Below, piece by piece: positions 53,234 to 64,000 of a stretch of DNA of 64,000 nt (position 1 is its first letter; every line of letters begins with the position of its first letter). The notes under the pieces are model-generated. The model saw nothing but the letters and a program-made list of their open reading frames with translations. It did no database searches and was not told where the DNA came from. The stretch is from Gigantopelta aegis (Eukaryota > Mollusca > Gastropoda > Neomphalida > Peltospiridae): contig NC_054703.1 of NCBI RefSeq assembly GCF_016097555.1, forward strand, positions 14,325,419-14,389,418, written 5' to 3'. Position numbers and translations under genes: made by a program.

Positions 53234-53860
53234 TGTAAGTTTCCACCATCGTAGTCCATCATAATGTAAGTTTCCACCATCGCAGTCCATCATAATGTAA
53301 GTTTCCACCATCGCAGTCTTTCATAATGCAAGTTTCCACCATCGCAGTCCGTCAAAATGTAAGTTTCCACCATCGCAGTCCTTCATAATGCAAGTTTCCA
53401 CCATCGCAGTCCATCATAATGTAAGTTTCCACCATCGCAGTCCTTCATAATGCAAGTTTCCACCATCGCAGTCCTTCATAATGCAAGTTTCCACCATCGC
53501 AGTCCATCATAATGTAAGTTTCCACCATCGCAGTCCATCATTATGTAAGTTTCCACCATCGCAGTCCTTCATAATGCAAGTTTCCACCATCGCAGTCCAT
53601 CATAATGTAAGTTTCCACCATCGCAGTCCATCATAATGTAAGTTTCCACCATCGCAGTCCATCATAATGTAAGTTTCCACCATCGCAGTCCTTCATAATG
53701 CAAGTTTCCACCATCGCAGTCCTTCATAATGCAAGTTTTCACCATCGCAGTCCTTCATAATGCAAGTTTCCACCATCGCAGTCCTTCATAATGCAAGTTT
53801 CCACCATCGCAGTCCATCATAATGTAAGTTTCCACCATCGCAGTCCATCATAATGTAAGT
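53211..53860. repeat. 31-bp minisatellite from exon 3 end and donor, 21 copies
   Basis: Unit ccaccatcgcagtccatcat + aatgtaagttt. The first unit is coding (HHRSPS-stop). Every copy keeps a donor-like site: 12 have ATGTAAGT and 9 have ATGCAAGT, the latter always with cagtc(c/t)ttcat. Confidence 0.97.
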
Positions 53861-54067
53861 TTTATCGAATCATTTTAAACTGTCTGTTATTGATGTGTCC
53901 CATATTTGTTTTTTATTTTGACAGTCATTGGCCTTGAGTAAACTTTCGAGAACATTTTTGCTGCCCAATAGGGGACATGTATTGATTTAACAGTACTCAG
54001 AATGCCTGTATAGTATGTGTTATTCTATTTATATGATTAGTTACATTTTTTGTACATCTCATTTCAG

Positions 54068-54190
54068 GTTAGATAACTCTAGCTGCATGGAGGTGTCTGT
54101 CTTCTCATTGGACCACAATTGTGACATCACTCTCAGGGTTCAAGTTCCACGGCATTCACAAAACAAGCCTTTGTCTGACTTCTGTAATTA
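54068..54190 (+). other. Candidate 3' UTR exon of CDC42SE
   Basis: A good acceptor (acatctcatttcag) ends at 54067, downstream of the stop and the donor-bearing array. No conserved coding frame; extent unknown. Confidence 0.35.
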
Positions 54191-54199
54191 CATGTAAAT

Positions 54200-54690
54200 C
54201 TTTCAACTGCTGACTTAAATGTGAAACTGCTTTCCAGAAAACAATTGCTGACTAAGGTCTGTTTTGTACATGAAATAAGCCTTTGTATTTACTTCTGATT
54301 TTTTTTTTATAAAACTTGTGTTTACTTAGTAAATGTGAAAGTGCTTTCCAGAAGACGACTGCTGATTAAGGTCTTGTTTGTAAATGAAATAAGCCTTTGT
54401 ATCTACTTCTGAAATTCTGAATAATTTTTGTAAAACTTGTGTTAGTAAATGCAAAACTGCTTTCCAGAAAACAACTCCTGATTAAGGTCTTGTTTGTAAA
54501 TGAAAGAAGCCTTATTTACTTCTGAAATTCGTAATAATTTTAATATCTGGAATTTACTGTTCAACCATCTACAGGGTGAGGTCTGTAATTAACCCTTAAA
54601 CTGCTGATCTGTTTTTATAAAACTTGTGTTTACTTAGTAAATGTGAAAGTGCTTTCCAGAAGATAACTGCTGATTTAGAGTCGTGCTTGC
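54200..54690. repeat. Degenerate tandem repeat (about 115 bp)
   Basis: 'ctttccagaa' at about 54229, 54346, 54461 and 54652 heads blocks sharing aactgctgattaaggtctt and atgaaataagccttt. Confidence 0.8.
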
Positions 54691-56015
54691 AGTAGGATTA
54701 GTTTGATTGTCGGAGAACCCTAGAGTAGTTGATGCTGTCTTGTGTCCTAAAACAAAGTCTAGCTTTGCTGTAATAACAACAAACAACATATTTATGGTCA
54801 CTCTGCCATATGGTATAATGTGCCATGTGGTATAGTGATTTAAAAAAAAAAATTATTTTGGGACTAGGTTTTTTTTTTTAAACAATATTTATTCAAACAG
54901 GTGATAAGCCGATATAAATGCCTCTTGTGAGAAGGTGTTACATACTGTATAAATTTCAATGAATGACATAAAATATAACGTTACATTGTGGTATAGTGTG
55001 CCTCGCAGTATAGTGTGCCTCGCAGTATAGTGTGCCTTGCGGTATAGTGTGCTGTTTGGTATATTGTGCCACAGGGAAGTTGGTTGATCTCACCACAAGT
55101 CTTGTCTTCACCCCACCTCTGATGAAATATCCCTAAATTAGAAAGGATTAACGCTATTTAATTTTAGACAACAAAATCCTGCCATGAAGTGTATCACAAC
55201 CACAATTGTCTCCCTTTTTAAACATCATATATACATGAGGAATGGCTATAACATTAAAACAATGCACCAAGTACAAATATTGGCTAGAAAGCTTACAGCA
55301 AACATGGACTTTTTTTTAAGGGTAACCCACGTACAATATTTGGCCTGCAGATTTCAGTAACTAGCTTATTCCAGTTCCACGTAATTCTTGTCCCATTTGC
55401 AAAGCAAATGTTTTCATTTACACACATTTACACAAGTTTCAAAAGGTTAGTGCCATAGACCAATAATGGAAGCTCATTTAATATCCTATAAATATTAGCA
55501 ATCTTAAAATGTAGGAAAATCCCAATAAGTGACTTATTAGCGAGATCAGACTTTAGTGAGGTCATCATATCAGAAAAAAAAATAATAAGCTTAAGTTACA
55601 GGATCAGTAGAAATAATGTTTTTGATAAATCTTGACATGCAGCTTACACACATCTTGAATTTAGTAGAAAATTGCAGTAAATTGCCTGCTAACTAACTAG
55701 TGTTGTTTGCTATACTTTTGTTTTAATCAATAGCATATAACCATTGTTATACCTTCAGTTAATCACAGACAAATCAATTGCACAAACGTTCTTCGGAACA
55801 ATCTGTTGTGAGTCTCTTTAAATTTAGCAAAAGCTTTGTGACAACTGAAAATTATTTCACTTGGGACATAAACATGATACGAAATGGTAACGAGTTTGAT
55901 ATCCTATTTATTACCCGTAATTGATCTTAATTTATATTGTTCCTGTAAGGTTGCAGTGCACCAATCAATGACGTCGAAGTGTTACGTCACAATTGGAGTT
56001 ATAGTGGGATGTATC
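54691..56015. other. No recognised gene
   Basis: Contains an 18-bp tandem run (gtatagtgtgcctcgca, 54990-55060). Otherwise AT-rich. Confidence 0.5.
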
Positions 56016-56335
56016 CAGTGTTCGAGATTAACATTTTTGGGCAGTATCCCAGTTGGATACTAACATTTCAAAATCTGGTATCCCACCTGAGAATTTAGTA
56101 TCCCGCTTAAATGATATTCATAAATAACATCGTAACAAACTTGGACGACACTGTTACTTAACTTCACCGGTAAATGACGATTTTCATTGTTTTATCGAAA
56201 AATAAAAATGCAGGATTAAAAAAATCAACAACATTATATGGTATCCCGGTGGGATACTGGGTTATTGAAGTCTTGTATCCAAAATTAAATTCTGGTATCC
56301 CCGGGATATTGGGATACCGTTAATCTCGAACACTG
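56016..56335. mobile_element. MITE with CAGTGTTCGAGATTAAC ends (320 bp)
   Basis: 56016-56032 and 56319-56335 are perfect inverted 17-bp ends. The interior has paired 'gtatcccg' and 'gggatac' motifs that would fold. Confidence 0.88.
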
Positions 56336-57257
56336 CGTATCACTTTGATGTTTACAAAGATATTTTTAACCATATGGATAATAATTAATGAATTACCATA
56401 GCTGTAGGTCATTACCAGGACAATATCGACAACAATAGACAGGAATTGATTGTTTTCTTGAAATCTGCAGGCTGTTAGAATAACATGTTCCGCCTTATCA
56501 CGGTTTGACAAGTGTATCCGTTTTGTTTTATTTGTACAGTTTTTAGCATTTTGTGCTTTTTAAAAATAATTATATATTCTGTTACTTCATTTTTCAGTTT
56601 TGAAATGTGTAAATATTATTGTAATTTTAGATTTGCAATGACTTGTGATGTTATTGAAGTAGTATATATGAAAACACTTTTTTTTCATGTTTTTTATTTC
56701 TTTTTATTTCTGACATGTTTAAAGAACCATGGCAGACTGAGGTGCAGAAAATGGTTTGGAATTTTTCAAGAATTATGTAGTGCACAATTTGTCATCTTTT
56801 CGTATTCCCCCTCCTTCCCATGTAACATTTTGTAATGCTACGGTCACTACCACATTCTAAAAATACATAACCTTGTCATTTCCCCCTTCCTCCGCTCCGC
56901 TCCCCTGTAATTTAGTGGACAAAATGTTATAATTTGACGTAAAAAAAAACATTTTCTTTTTCTGTGATTTAGTAATATATACTAAATATATTTAGAACGA
57001 CATCTGTTAAAAAACTAGATAGCAGTGTCTGGCTGTATTTTACTTTATAAATAAAAAATAAGATAATTATTTTGAAAACATTACATAAATCTTGACAGAC
57101 ATAGCCACCCCCCACACCCCCCCCCCCCCCCCCCCCCCCATTTCCTATAACTTTTCATATTTTTTTTTTATGATACCCCCTTTCCCACCAAAGCATTACC
57201 TAATAGCTGAACGGGTCCTTTTAATTTTTAGTACGTATGTACAGACTACATAATTGT
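56336..57257. other. No recognised gene
   Basis: AT-rich with a C-run at 57117-57140. Confidence 0.5.
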
Positions 57258-57335
57258 AAGTAAAGTGGTAAAGCACTCACTTGATGCACGGTTGCTCGGG
57301 GGGGGGGGGCTATTTCTCGTTCCAGCCTGTTTCTA
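57258..57335 (+). mobile_element. SINE head A stub
   Basis: agtggtaaagcactcacttg ... ctatttctcgttccagcc with the box B region replaced by a G-run. Confidence 0.7.
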
Positions 57336-57454
57336 CTATTCTGGCTCTGTCAGGTTAATAACCACGTTATATTTGTTACCTAACATCAAAAAGCGTATAA
57401 CAACCTGACGAAAACAGCAATACATAGATAATATCTATTTAATGACATTGGATA

Positions 57455-57920
57455 TCTGCTTTATCCTGTGACAGTAAGAATGGGAAATTCCACGAGGCCA
57501 GATATCCGATGTCATTAACTACTTATTGTGTTTATCCTGCAGACCATAAAAATTCACAGAAAAAGCTATTATTTCTGTTATTTCAGCCACATTGACGTAC
57601 GATGACCTAGAGCTCAAATGAGCAATTTTGTAATGTAGGCTATGTGTGTGACATCATATGAGTGAATTTAAAAGTCATATCCGATGTCATTAACTACTTA
57701 TTGTCTTTATCCTGCAGACCATAAAAATTCACAGAAAAAGCTATTATTTCTGTTATTTCAGTCACATTGACGTACGATGACCTAGAGCTCAAATGAGCAA
57801 TTTTGTAATGTAGGCTATGCGTGTGGTATCACATGAGTGAATTCAAAAGTCATATCCTGTTTGTAGCAGGATATCACTTTGCTTTATTCATCATCATATT
57901 CTGTCAATAGAAATGGTGGT
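57455..57920. mobile_element. Foldback MITE, inverted relative of 24060-24470
   Basis: Shares (inverted) the ggatatctgctttatcctgt end, ttatcctgcagaccata and tttgtaatgtaggctatg. Here a 175-bp unit is duplicated (57502 and 57677). Confidence 0.78.
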
Positions 57921-59424
57921 GGCAGGATAAAATAATAATATTATCTAATACTACACAATCTGTAAAAAAAAACCACCCAGAATGTGAGATTAGCATTACA
58001 TAATATTTTGGGGATGTATGGTCTAGTGTTATGGAGCATTACAGGAGGGAGGGAGGTTGTCTTAATTTTGACACAAATAGCGTTACGTAAGTTTTGAACA
58101 TCTCCTTTTGGTTTGTTCAGCGTAAATCATGCAAAAAGTTACTGATAAATTGCATAAAGTGCTATATTATGTACAGACCTGATAATAATTGACTTGTATC
58201 TGGAATAGCCCTGTGTGTTAATGGAATAGCTGTGTGTTAATGGAATAGCTGTGTGTTAATGGAATAGCTGTGATTTTAAATATCAGGAAGTGTGTATAAT
58301 TACAAGAGTTCAGTATTGAGATGAAATGTTTGGTAAAATGTGAATGTGAAAATGTTTTCTTCAATTATCATATTCACATAATATAATATGAGCTTGTTTT
58401 CATTATTTTGACTTATGCATTATATTAAAAAGGTGAAGGGATTTGATTTAATCACTGAAACCATAAATATACTAGGGTTTTTGTTAATATTTTTTTTTAC
58501 TATTTGTTTTTATCCATACATGTGTACAGTAGGGGCATCATGATAACCAGCTGCCATATAGTGTTAGTATTGTCATCGTTGGGATTTGATTTGGTGGAAT
58601 ACCCACTTTGCCACTGATGCCTGTAAGAGCCATAGACAGCTCTGAAAAAGGTCGCCTTTTATTTTTACTCAACACAATTACTTAAGGGTCTTTGTGGTAA
58701 TTATCTGCTAGTGTCATTTTATTTATGCACATTTTGAACACATAACTTTCAAGCATTGTATCAGTACAGTTTGAACCATTATACACGCAAACATCTTTCA
58801 CACGGTTCTTTTTGGCTACGATTTGTTACACAATGGTTTCTACCAATACTTATTGTTTTGCTGGCTCTAAATTGCTGCTTAAATAATTATGTTTAAGAAC
58901 ATACTACAACATTGACACTTTGAAACAAAACAAGTTGGGGGTTTTTAGGGGGTTTTTTTTAAGGATTTTAATTATTATTATTTTAATATATTTAAAGAAA
59001 AAAACACCAAAAAAATCATACCTGTACATTGACCTTTAATTAGTTTTGTTGAGGATAGATATATATTGTAGTAGCCTAAATAGTCTTAATTAATTAACCA
59101 TGCTTTTGGTTTTCTTGAATAGAGCATATTCTAGAACCAAAGAAAGAATCTTGCATGGTTTTGTTTTTAGTTAAGTTTTTAAATGTTTACACAGATCCTA
59201 GAAGAGTGCCTTTTGTAAATATATTTTATGGATGATCTTCGTCGTTTCCTCTTAATAATATGTCGATAAAACTGGATTTGACTTTTTTTTTTAAATTCAG
59301 ATATTTATTTTGTGGTAGAATAAACATGTCCACCATTGGTTGGTAAGTTAATGTTGTCACTGGAGGATCTAGGCTTCGAGTAGATGTATGTTTCAATGAC
59401 CAATACAATGGTAAAGATTCTGGG
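57921..59424. other. No recognised gene
   Basis: A 19-bp tandem run (ctgtgtgttaatggaatag) at 58209-58270. The rest is AT-rich. Confidence 0.5.
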
Positions 59425-59559
59425 CCAGGTTTTCAAAGCTACGTGTATCTTAGCTCTACAGTATTGTTAAACTGTCATAGGCTATGGCATGCGACATAGT
59501 CAGGGTCCGTAGCAGTCATTAAATTCCTTTAAAGTCTTTGAATTTCAAAAACAATTTCA

Positions 59560-60483
59560 CCATCCATGGAATGTCCTTGTGGCACAGGAACACAAGATCC
59601 AGAGTACATACTACAAGAGTGTTCACCATCCATGGAATGTCCCTGTGGCACAGGAACACAAGATCCAGAGTACATACTACAAGAGTGTTCACCATCCATG
59701 GAATGTCCCTGTGGCACAGGAACACAAGATCCAGAGTACATACTACAAGAGTGTTCACCATCCATGGAATGTCCCTGTGGCACAGGAACACAAGATCCAG
59801 AGTACATACTACAAGAGTGTTCACCATCCATGGAATGTCCCTGTGGCACAGGAACACAAGATCCAGAGTACATACTACAAGAGTGTTCACCATCCATGGA
59901 ATGTCCCTGTGGCACAGGAACTCAAGATCCAGAGTACATACTACAAGAGTGTTCACCATCCATGGAATGTCCCTGTGGCACAGGAACACAAGATCCAGAG
60001 TACATACTACAAGAGTGTTCACCATCCATGGAATGTCCCTGTGGCACAGGAACACAAGATCCAGAGTACATACTACAAGAGTGTTCACCATCCATGGAAT
60101 GTCCCTGTGGCACAGGAACACAAGATCCAGAGTACATACTACAAGAGTGTTCACCATCCATGGAATGTCCCTGTGGCACAGGAACACAAGATCCAGAGTA
60201 CATACTACAAGAGTGTTCACCATCCATGGAATGTCCCTGTGGCACAGGAACACAAGATCCAGAGTACATACTACAAGAGTGTTCACCATCCATGGAATGT
60301 CCCTGTGGCACAGGAACACAAGATCCAGAGTACATACTACAAGAGTGTTCACCATCCATGGAATGTCCCTGTGGCACAGGAACACAAGATCCAGAGTACA
60401 TACTACAAGAGTGTTCACCATCCATGGAATGTCCCTGTGGCACAGGAACACAAGATCCAGAGTACATACTACAAGAGTGTTCT
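59560..60483. repeat. 66-bp minisatellite, 14 copies
   Basis: Unit 'ccatggaatgtccctgtggc' + 'acaggaacacaagatccaga' + 'gtacatactacaagagtgtt' + 'caccat'. Copies are nearly identical. 66 is a multiple of three, so all three forward and at least two reverse frames stay open. Confidence 0.98.
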
Positions 60484-60609
60484 ACATACCCCACCAAGAG
60501 AACATGCTCTTGGCCAATATCGATGCACTTTAGAGACGAGCTATGGGGAACCAAATGTGAACTGATAAACACCACACAGTTCATCAGGAACATACAAATC
60601 CTGATCTAA
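59566..60609 (+). pseudogene. Non-LTR retrotransposon ORF C-terminus with amplified cysteine motif
   Basis: The frame reads 14 copies of a 22-residue unit (ECPCGTGTQDPEYILQECSP..) then a single tail with FRDELWGTKCELINTTQFIR and a stop. CPCGxGxQxPEHxLQxC followed by LWG...FI is the usual end of the reverse-transcriptase polyprotein in several invertebrate non-LTR elements; here the histidine is tyrosine. Downstream, 'gaacgcagaagaagaagaaa' at about 60636-60655 looks like the element's simple (GAA)n tail. The 5' part (endonuclease, reverse transcriptase) is missing, so this is a 5'-truncated insertion that later grew a tandem array. No start signal, so not expected to be expressed on its own. 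Confidence 0.8.
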
Positions 60610-61045
60610 ATTAAGTGCCATAACCAACAGTGTTTGAACGCAGAAGAAGAAGAAATATTTTTAGGTCTTTGAATCATAATAAAAGTCTTTAAATTCTCAC
60701 AAATCATAGTCAAAGCAATGATATCTTTTGCAGCTATATACACTTGATATTTTCCAGTTACAAGGTTTATCTGTCATGAAGCATGTAAAAAAAAAACCTC
60801 AATTTTTTTAACATGGACAGCAATGTAAACAAATTTGGTGTTTTTATTGTATTATATTGTCTTTGACTGCTGTGTAAAAGTCTTTGAAAATGGCAGGAAA
60901 AAGTCTGAAAATCTTTGAATTTGTTTTGTCTTTAAGGCTATGAACCATGATAGTAATATCATGGCATGCGACGTCGTGACGTCATAGCTTATGGCTGTTT
61001 TACGATATCGTAGCTCTAAGATAACTTTGAAAATCTGTAGCCTGG

Positions 61046-62334
61046 TTTGTACTGAAATAAGTTTCATATGCTGAATAATCATTGAATAAGCCAGTAAAAA
61101 ATGTTTTACCATTTTTACTCAAATTATTATTTTTTGATATTTATATCAAGTCTCTAATTGATAACCTACATGGTATATACAGGGCTCGAAACTCGCCAAA
61201 AAATATGGTGGACCAAAAAATAATAATGGATGTTGCCAAATTATGGTAAGAGAACCTCGAACATGATTTTTTTATGTGGAATACAAATATTAATAGTGGC
61301 TCATGTGTTGTTATATGTTATTTAAGATGCAGATGTGTGGTATCCATTTAAAATTAAAAGTTGATGTTTTGAAAAGTTTAAATCTCTATGTCATACTTTA
61401 ATCTTTTTGTGAAAATTATTTTGTAGTAATGTATTGAAACACGTTAGGGTTTGAATTTACGAAAAAGGTGTAGATCACACATTTTTTGTTGAGTATATAC
61501 AGTCCGATACATTTACTGTTGACAGACTTTTTCAGTTCAGTTGATGGCAGATGTATCGGACTAATAAATATAGTGTTTTCAGCAATGTTAGATATGACTA
61601 CGGAATAAATACATCTCGTAAGTTCAACTTTAGATTTTTTAGAATGTGAAATACTAGATGCCTGCAGGAAATGTATTATTCATAATATGCACAAATTGAG
61701 GCATGTTGAGCATGCTTTAACCTTACACCTCTGTTTACATGTAGTAGATATCTCTGTCTGCTATAGGAAGGTGGTCTCTTAAACATGTGATTTGATTTAT
61801 TATTTATATTTACTAAATTAATTTTAAATAGATTCTTTTGTAAGAAAACCATGTACATCTGTATATGACTGTGTTACTGCTTCTATACTAGATATTTAAA
61901 AATGATTTTATTCATGTTTTGCATTCTTGAATAAATAATTTAAGAATTCTTATAATTATGATAGCAATGTGAGGAAACAGTATTTAAAATGTTGCATATT
62001 ATTGTTTGTATTGTACGGTAATAAAGCGTGACAACTATTTTTTTTTTTTTCACTTTCAGTTTAAATTAGTACATTTGCATTTAAACTGATAGTTTGTTGT
62101 TACAGTCGTTAAAATATATTTAAGATCTATTATATTTAAGAAAATAGGTCAGTTATTTTCACAAAATTTCTTCAGTATATATTTTTTAATATTAGTGTTT
62201 GTTGGTAAACATTGCATGCCAATTTGTTAACCCTCCATCCGCAGATACAATAGTGTTTTGTTGTCCTTAAGTGTAAATTCCATTTGTCCGAGAGTCGTAT
62301 GCCAATACATAATATAATATTATGTATGTAATCC
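61046..62334. other. No recognised gene
   Basis: A MITE left end (cagggctcgaaactcgcc) at 61181; otherwise AT-rich DNA with several AATAAA motifs that could serve a long CDC42SE 3' UTR, unproven. Confidence 0.45.
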
Positions 62335-62396
62335 ATAATAGGTGCTGGACGTGGCCCGTGGTAGAATGCTTGCTTGATATGTGGTCACTTTGCGAT

Positions 62397-62702
62397 TGAT
62401 TTGATTTGATTTCATTGATTGATTTCAACTTAATTTCAACTTATTTTCGTGCTTATATCCAATTAAAGTTCAAGCACGATGTCCTGGGCACACACACCTC
62501 AGCTATCTGGGCTGTCTGTCCAGAACAGTGGGTTAGTTGTTAGTTTGTTAGTGGTTAGTGAGAGAGAAAAAGGTGGAGTGGCCTTACACCTGCCCACTGA
62601 GCCCTTAAGAACTCGATCTGGGTTGGAGCCGGTACCGGGCTGAGAACCCTGTACCTACCAGCCTGTAGTCCGATGGCTTAACCACTGTGCCACCGAGGCC
62701 GG
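62397..62702 (-). mobile_element. SINE C, full length, nested
   Basis: Tail (ttgatttgatttcatt) to head (ggtggcacagtggttaagcc on the minus strand). 'tttgc(g/a)at(t/c)gat' flanks both sides. Confidence 0.9.
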
Positions 62703-62733
62703 TTCGGTTTGCAATCGATCCTCATCAGTAGGC

Positions 62734-63006
62734 CAGGTTTCTTACATGTCTTGGAAATCCAGAAACGTCCTTGAATTTTGTGATTTTAATATCCAGGCTT
62801 GGAATGTTCTGGAAAAAAAGCATTAAATTTGATTGTGTTCTGGAAATATCCTGGTGGTTTATTCTTTTTTGTCACATCTTTACATTTGTTGTCCTCATAA
62901 ACTCTAAATTCAGACAACAATTTGTTATAAAAACATTGATAGATTAAACATTTCATGTCACGGAAAAGTCCTTGAATTTTATGTTTTTTCAAGTGTAAGG
63001 ACCCTG
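62734..63006. mobile_element. CAGG-ended MITE (273 bp), nested
   Basis: caggtttcttacatgt and the inverted ...gtgtaaggaccctg close an interior with two 'tccttgaatttt' motifs. 'gtaggc/gtgggc' borders it. Confidence 0.65.
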
Positions 63007-63324
63007 TGGGCCCATTGAGCTATTTCTCGTTCCAGCCAGTGCACCACGACTAATGTATTAAAGGCTGTGGTATGTGCTATCCTGTCTTTGGGATATGGTG
63101 CATATAAAAGATCCCTTGCCACTAATGAAATTTTTTTTTTAACAGGTTTCCTCTCTAAGACTAGCTATGTTAATATTGCCAAATGTTTAACATCCAATAG
63201 CTGATTATGAATAAATCAATGTGCTCTAGTGGTGTCGTTAAACAAAACATACTTTCAAACTTTCCATAATACATACATGTAGTAATCGGATTAGCAGACA
63301 AGTAAATGGAATCTAAAGTTAAGG

Positions 63325-63592
63325 TGTGTGTATCGCAGGATCGAACTACCTTGGTGGATCCAGTCAACTAATTGGGTTATTTTTTCGGTTAGTGCACCAC
63401 AACTGGTCATAGGCTGTGGTATGTGCTTTCCTGTTAGTGGGATGGTGCACATAGAAGATCCCTTGCTACATTACGAAAAATGTAGCAGGTTTCCTCTGAT
63501 GACTACATGTCAGAATTACCAAATGTTTGACATCCAATAGCCAATGATTGATTAATGTACTGTAGTGGTGGTGTTAACAAAACAAACTTTTT
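63325..63592 (+). mobile_element. SINE, head D + tail 2
   Basis: gcaggatcgaactaccttgg, central block, tail 2. Box A end truncated. Confidence 0.87.
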
Positions 63593-63616
63593 TCTACTCA
63601 AATTATGGATTAATTA

Positions 63617-63925
63617 CTAGTTTGTTTTGTTTAACAACATCACTAGAGCACATTGATTTATTAATCATCGACTATTGGATGTCAAACATTTGGTAATTTT
63701 GAGATATAGTCTTACAGAGGAAATCCTCTATATATTTCTGTTAGTAGCAAGGGGTCTTTTTATATGCACCATCCCACATATGGGATAGCGACTATCACAG
63801 CCTTTGACATACTGGTCATGGTGCACTTGTTAGAATGAGAAATAGCCCACCGACGGGGATCGATCCTAGACTGACCATGCATTAAATGAATGCTTTACCG
63901 CTGAGTTACACTGCACCACCATTTT
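63617..63925 (-). mobile_element. SINE, head A + tail 2
   Basis: Complete minus-strand copy, tail-to-tail with 63325-63592. Confidence 0.9.
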
Positions 63926-64000
63926 TATGTATTGCATATACGTACATGTATATACGCATTTGGATTACGTACCAATGGAATTTGTATCTTAAAGGCATAC

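Larger units (their letters stand above)
59425..61045. mobile_element. MITE split by a retrotransposon-bearing insert
   Basis: Left half 59425-59495 (ccaggttttcaaagctacgt ...) and right half about 60960-61045 (... ctaagataactttgaaaatc) are inverted ends like 1126-1278. 'atggcatgcgac' occurs at both break points (59484-59495 and 60961-60972). Confidence 0.65.
62335..63262 (+). mobile_element. SINE, head A + tail 2, split twice
   Basis: Pieces 62341-62396, 62703-62733 and 63007-63262 form one copy in order, interrupted by SINE C (62397-62702) and a MITE (62734-63006). Confidence 0.85.

Noticed and set aside
56512..56835. 107-residue open frame
   Set aside because: Low-complexity F/Y/C-rich translation of AT-rich DNA; no splice or domain support.
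59519..60451. 310-residue minus-strand repeat protein
   Set aside because: Antisense of the 66-bp array; the plus-strand frame carries the retrotransposon motif and unique C-terminus.

Overview
The window is eukaryotic and most likely from a marine gastropod mollusc. It is AT-rich, with intron-split genes, GT-AG splice sites and very dense short interspersed elements. The SINEs resemble molluscan tRNA-derived families that swap heads and tails. There is no bacterial-style gene organisation, and nearly all the longer open frames are shadows of repeats. The phylum is an inference from repeat style, not from a search.

Two host genes can be rebuilt exon by exon, and they lie head to head. On the minus strand (27838 down to 8795), nine exons splice into a secreted-pathway membrane protein of about 315 residues. 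It has a signal peptide, two tandem thioredoxin-like folds with CSTC and CVSC active sites, one transmembrane helix and a short basic tail. One extra A in exon 3 breaks the frame; correcting it makes every exon phase and the total length agree. On the plus strand (CDS 48213 to 53233), three phase-0 exons encode a CDC42 small effector (SPEC/CDC42SE family, 89 residues). A noncoding first exon is possible near 31.05-31.20 kb, and a spliced 3' UTR is possible.

The rest is mobile and tandem DNA. Three Tc1/mariner-type transposase genes lie at 1958-2983 (two stop codons, left end missing), 12003-13561 (complete ends, 2-base frameshift) and 14023-15516 (complete ends, intact 335-residue transposase). 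A 5'-truncated non-LTR retrotransposon at 59.56-60.65 kb has had its cysteine-motif codons amplified into a 14-copy, 66-bp array that stays open. About fifty SINE copies are assembled from four or more tRNA-like heads (called A, B, C, D here), a shared central block and two main tails, often nested with clear target duplications. MITE-like elements include a TTAA-flanked family, a 965-bp element with 27-bp ends, and several CAGGG-ended elements. Minisatellites have units of 15, 31, 34, 42, 52, 56, 66, 80, 82 and 103 bp.

The most unusual theme is that four separate tandem duplications in the two host genes each straddle an exon edge and copy a working splice site: thioredoxin exon 4 donor x4, exon 7 acceptor x2, CDC42SE exon 1 donor x2 in frame, and CDC42SE last-coding-exon end plus donor x21. 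These could create alternative isoforms and suggest that exon boundaries seed tandem arrays in this genome.
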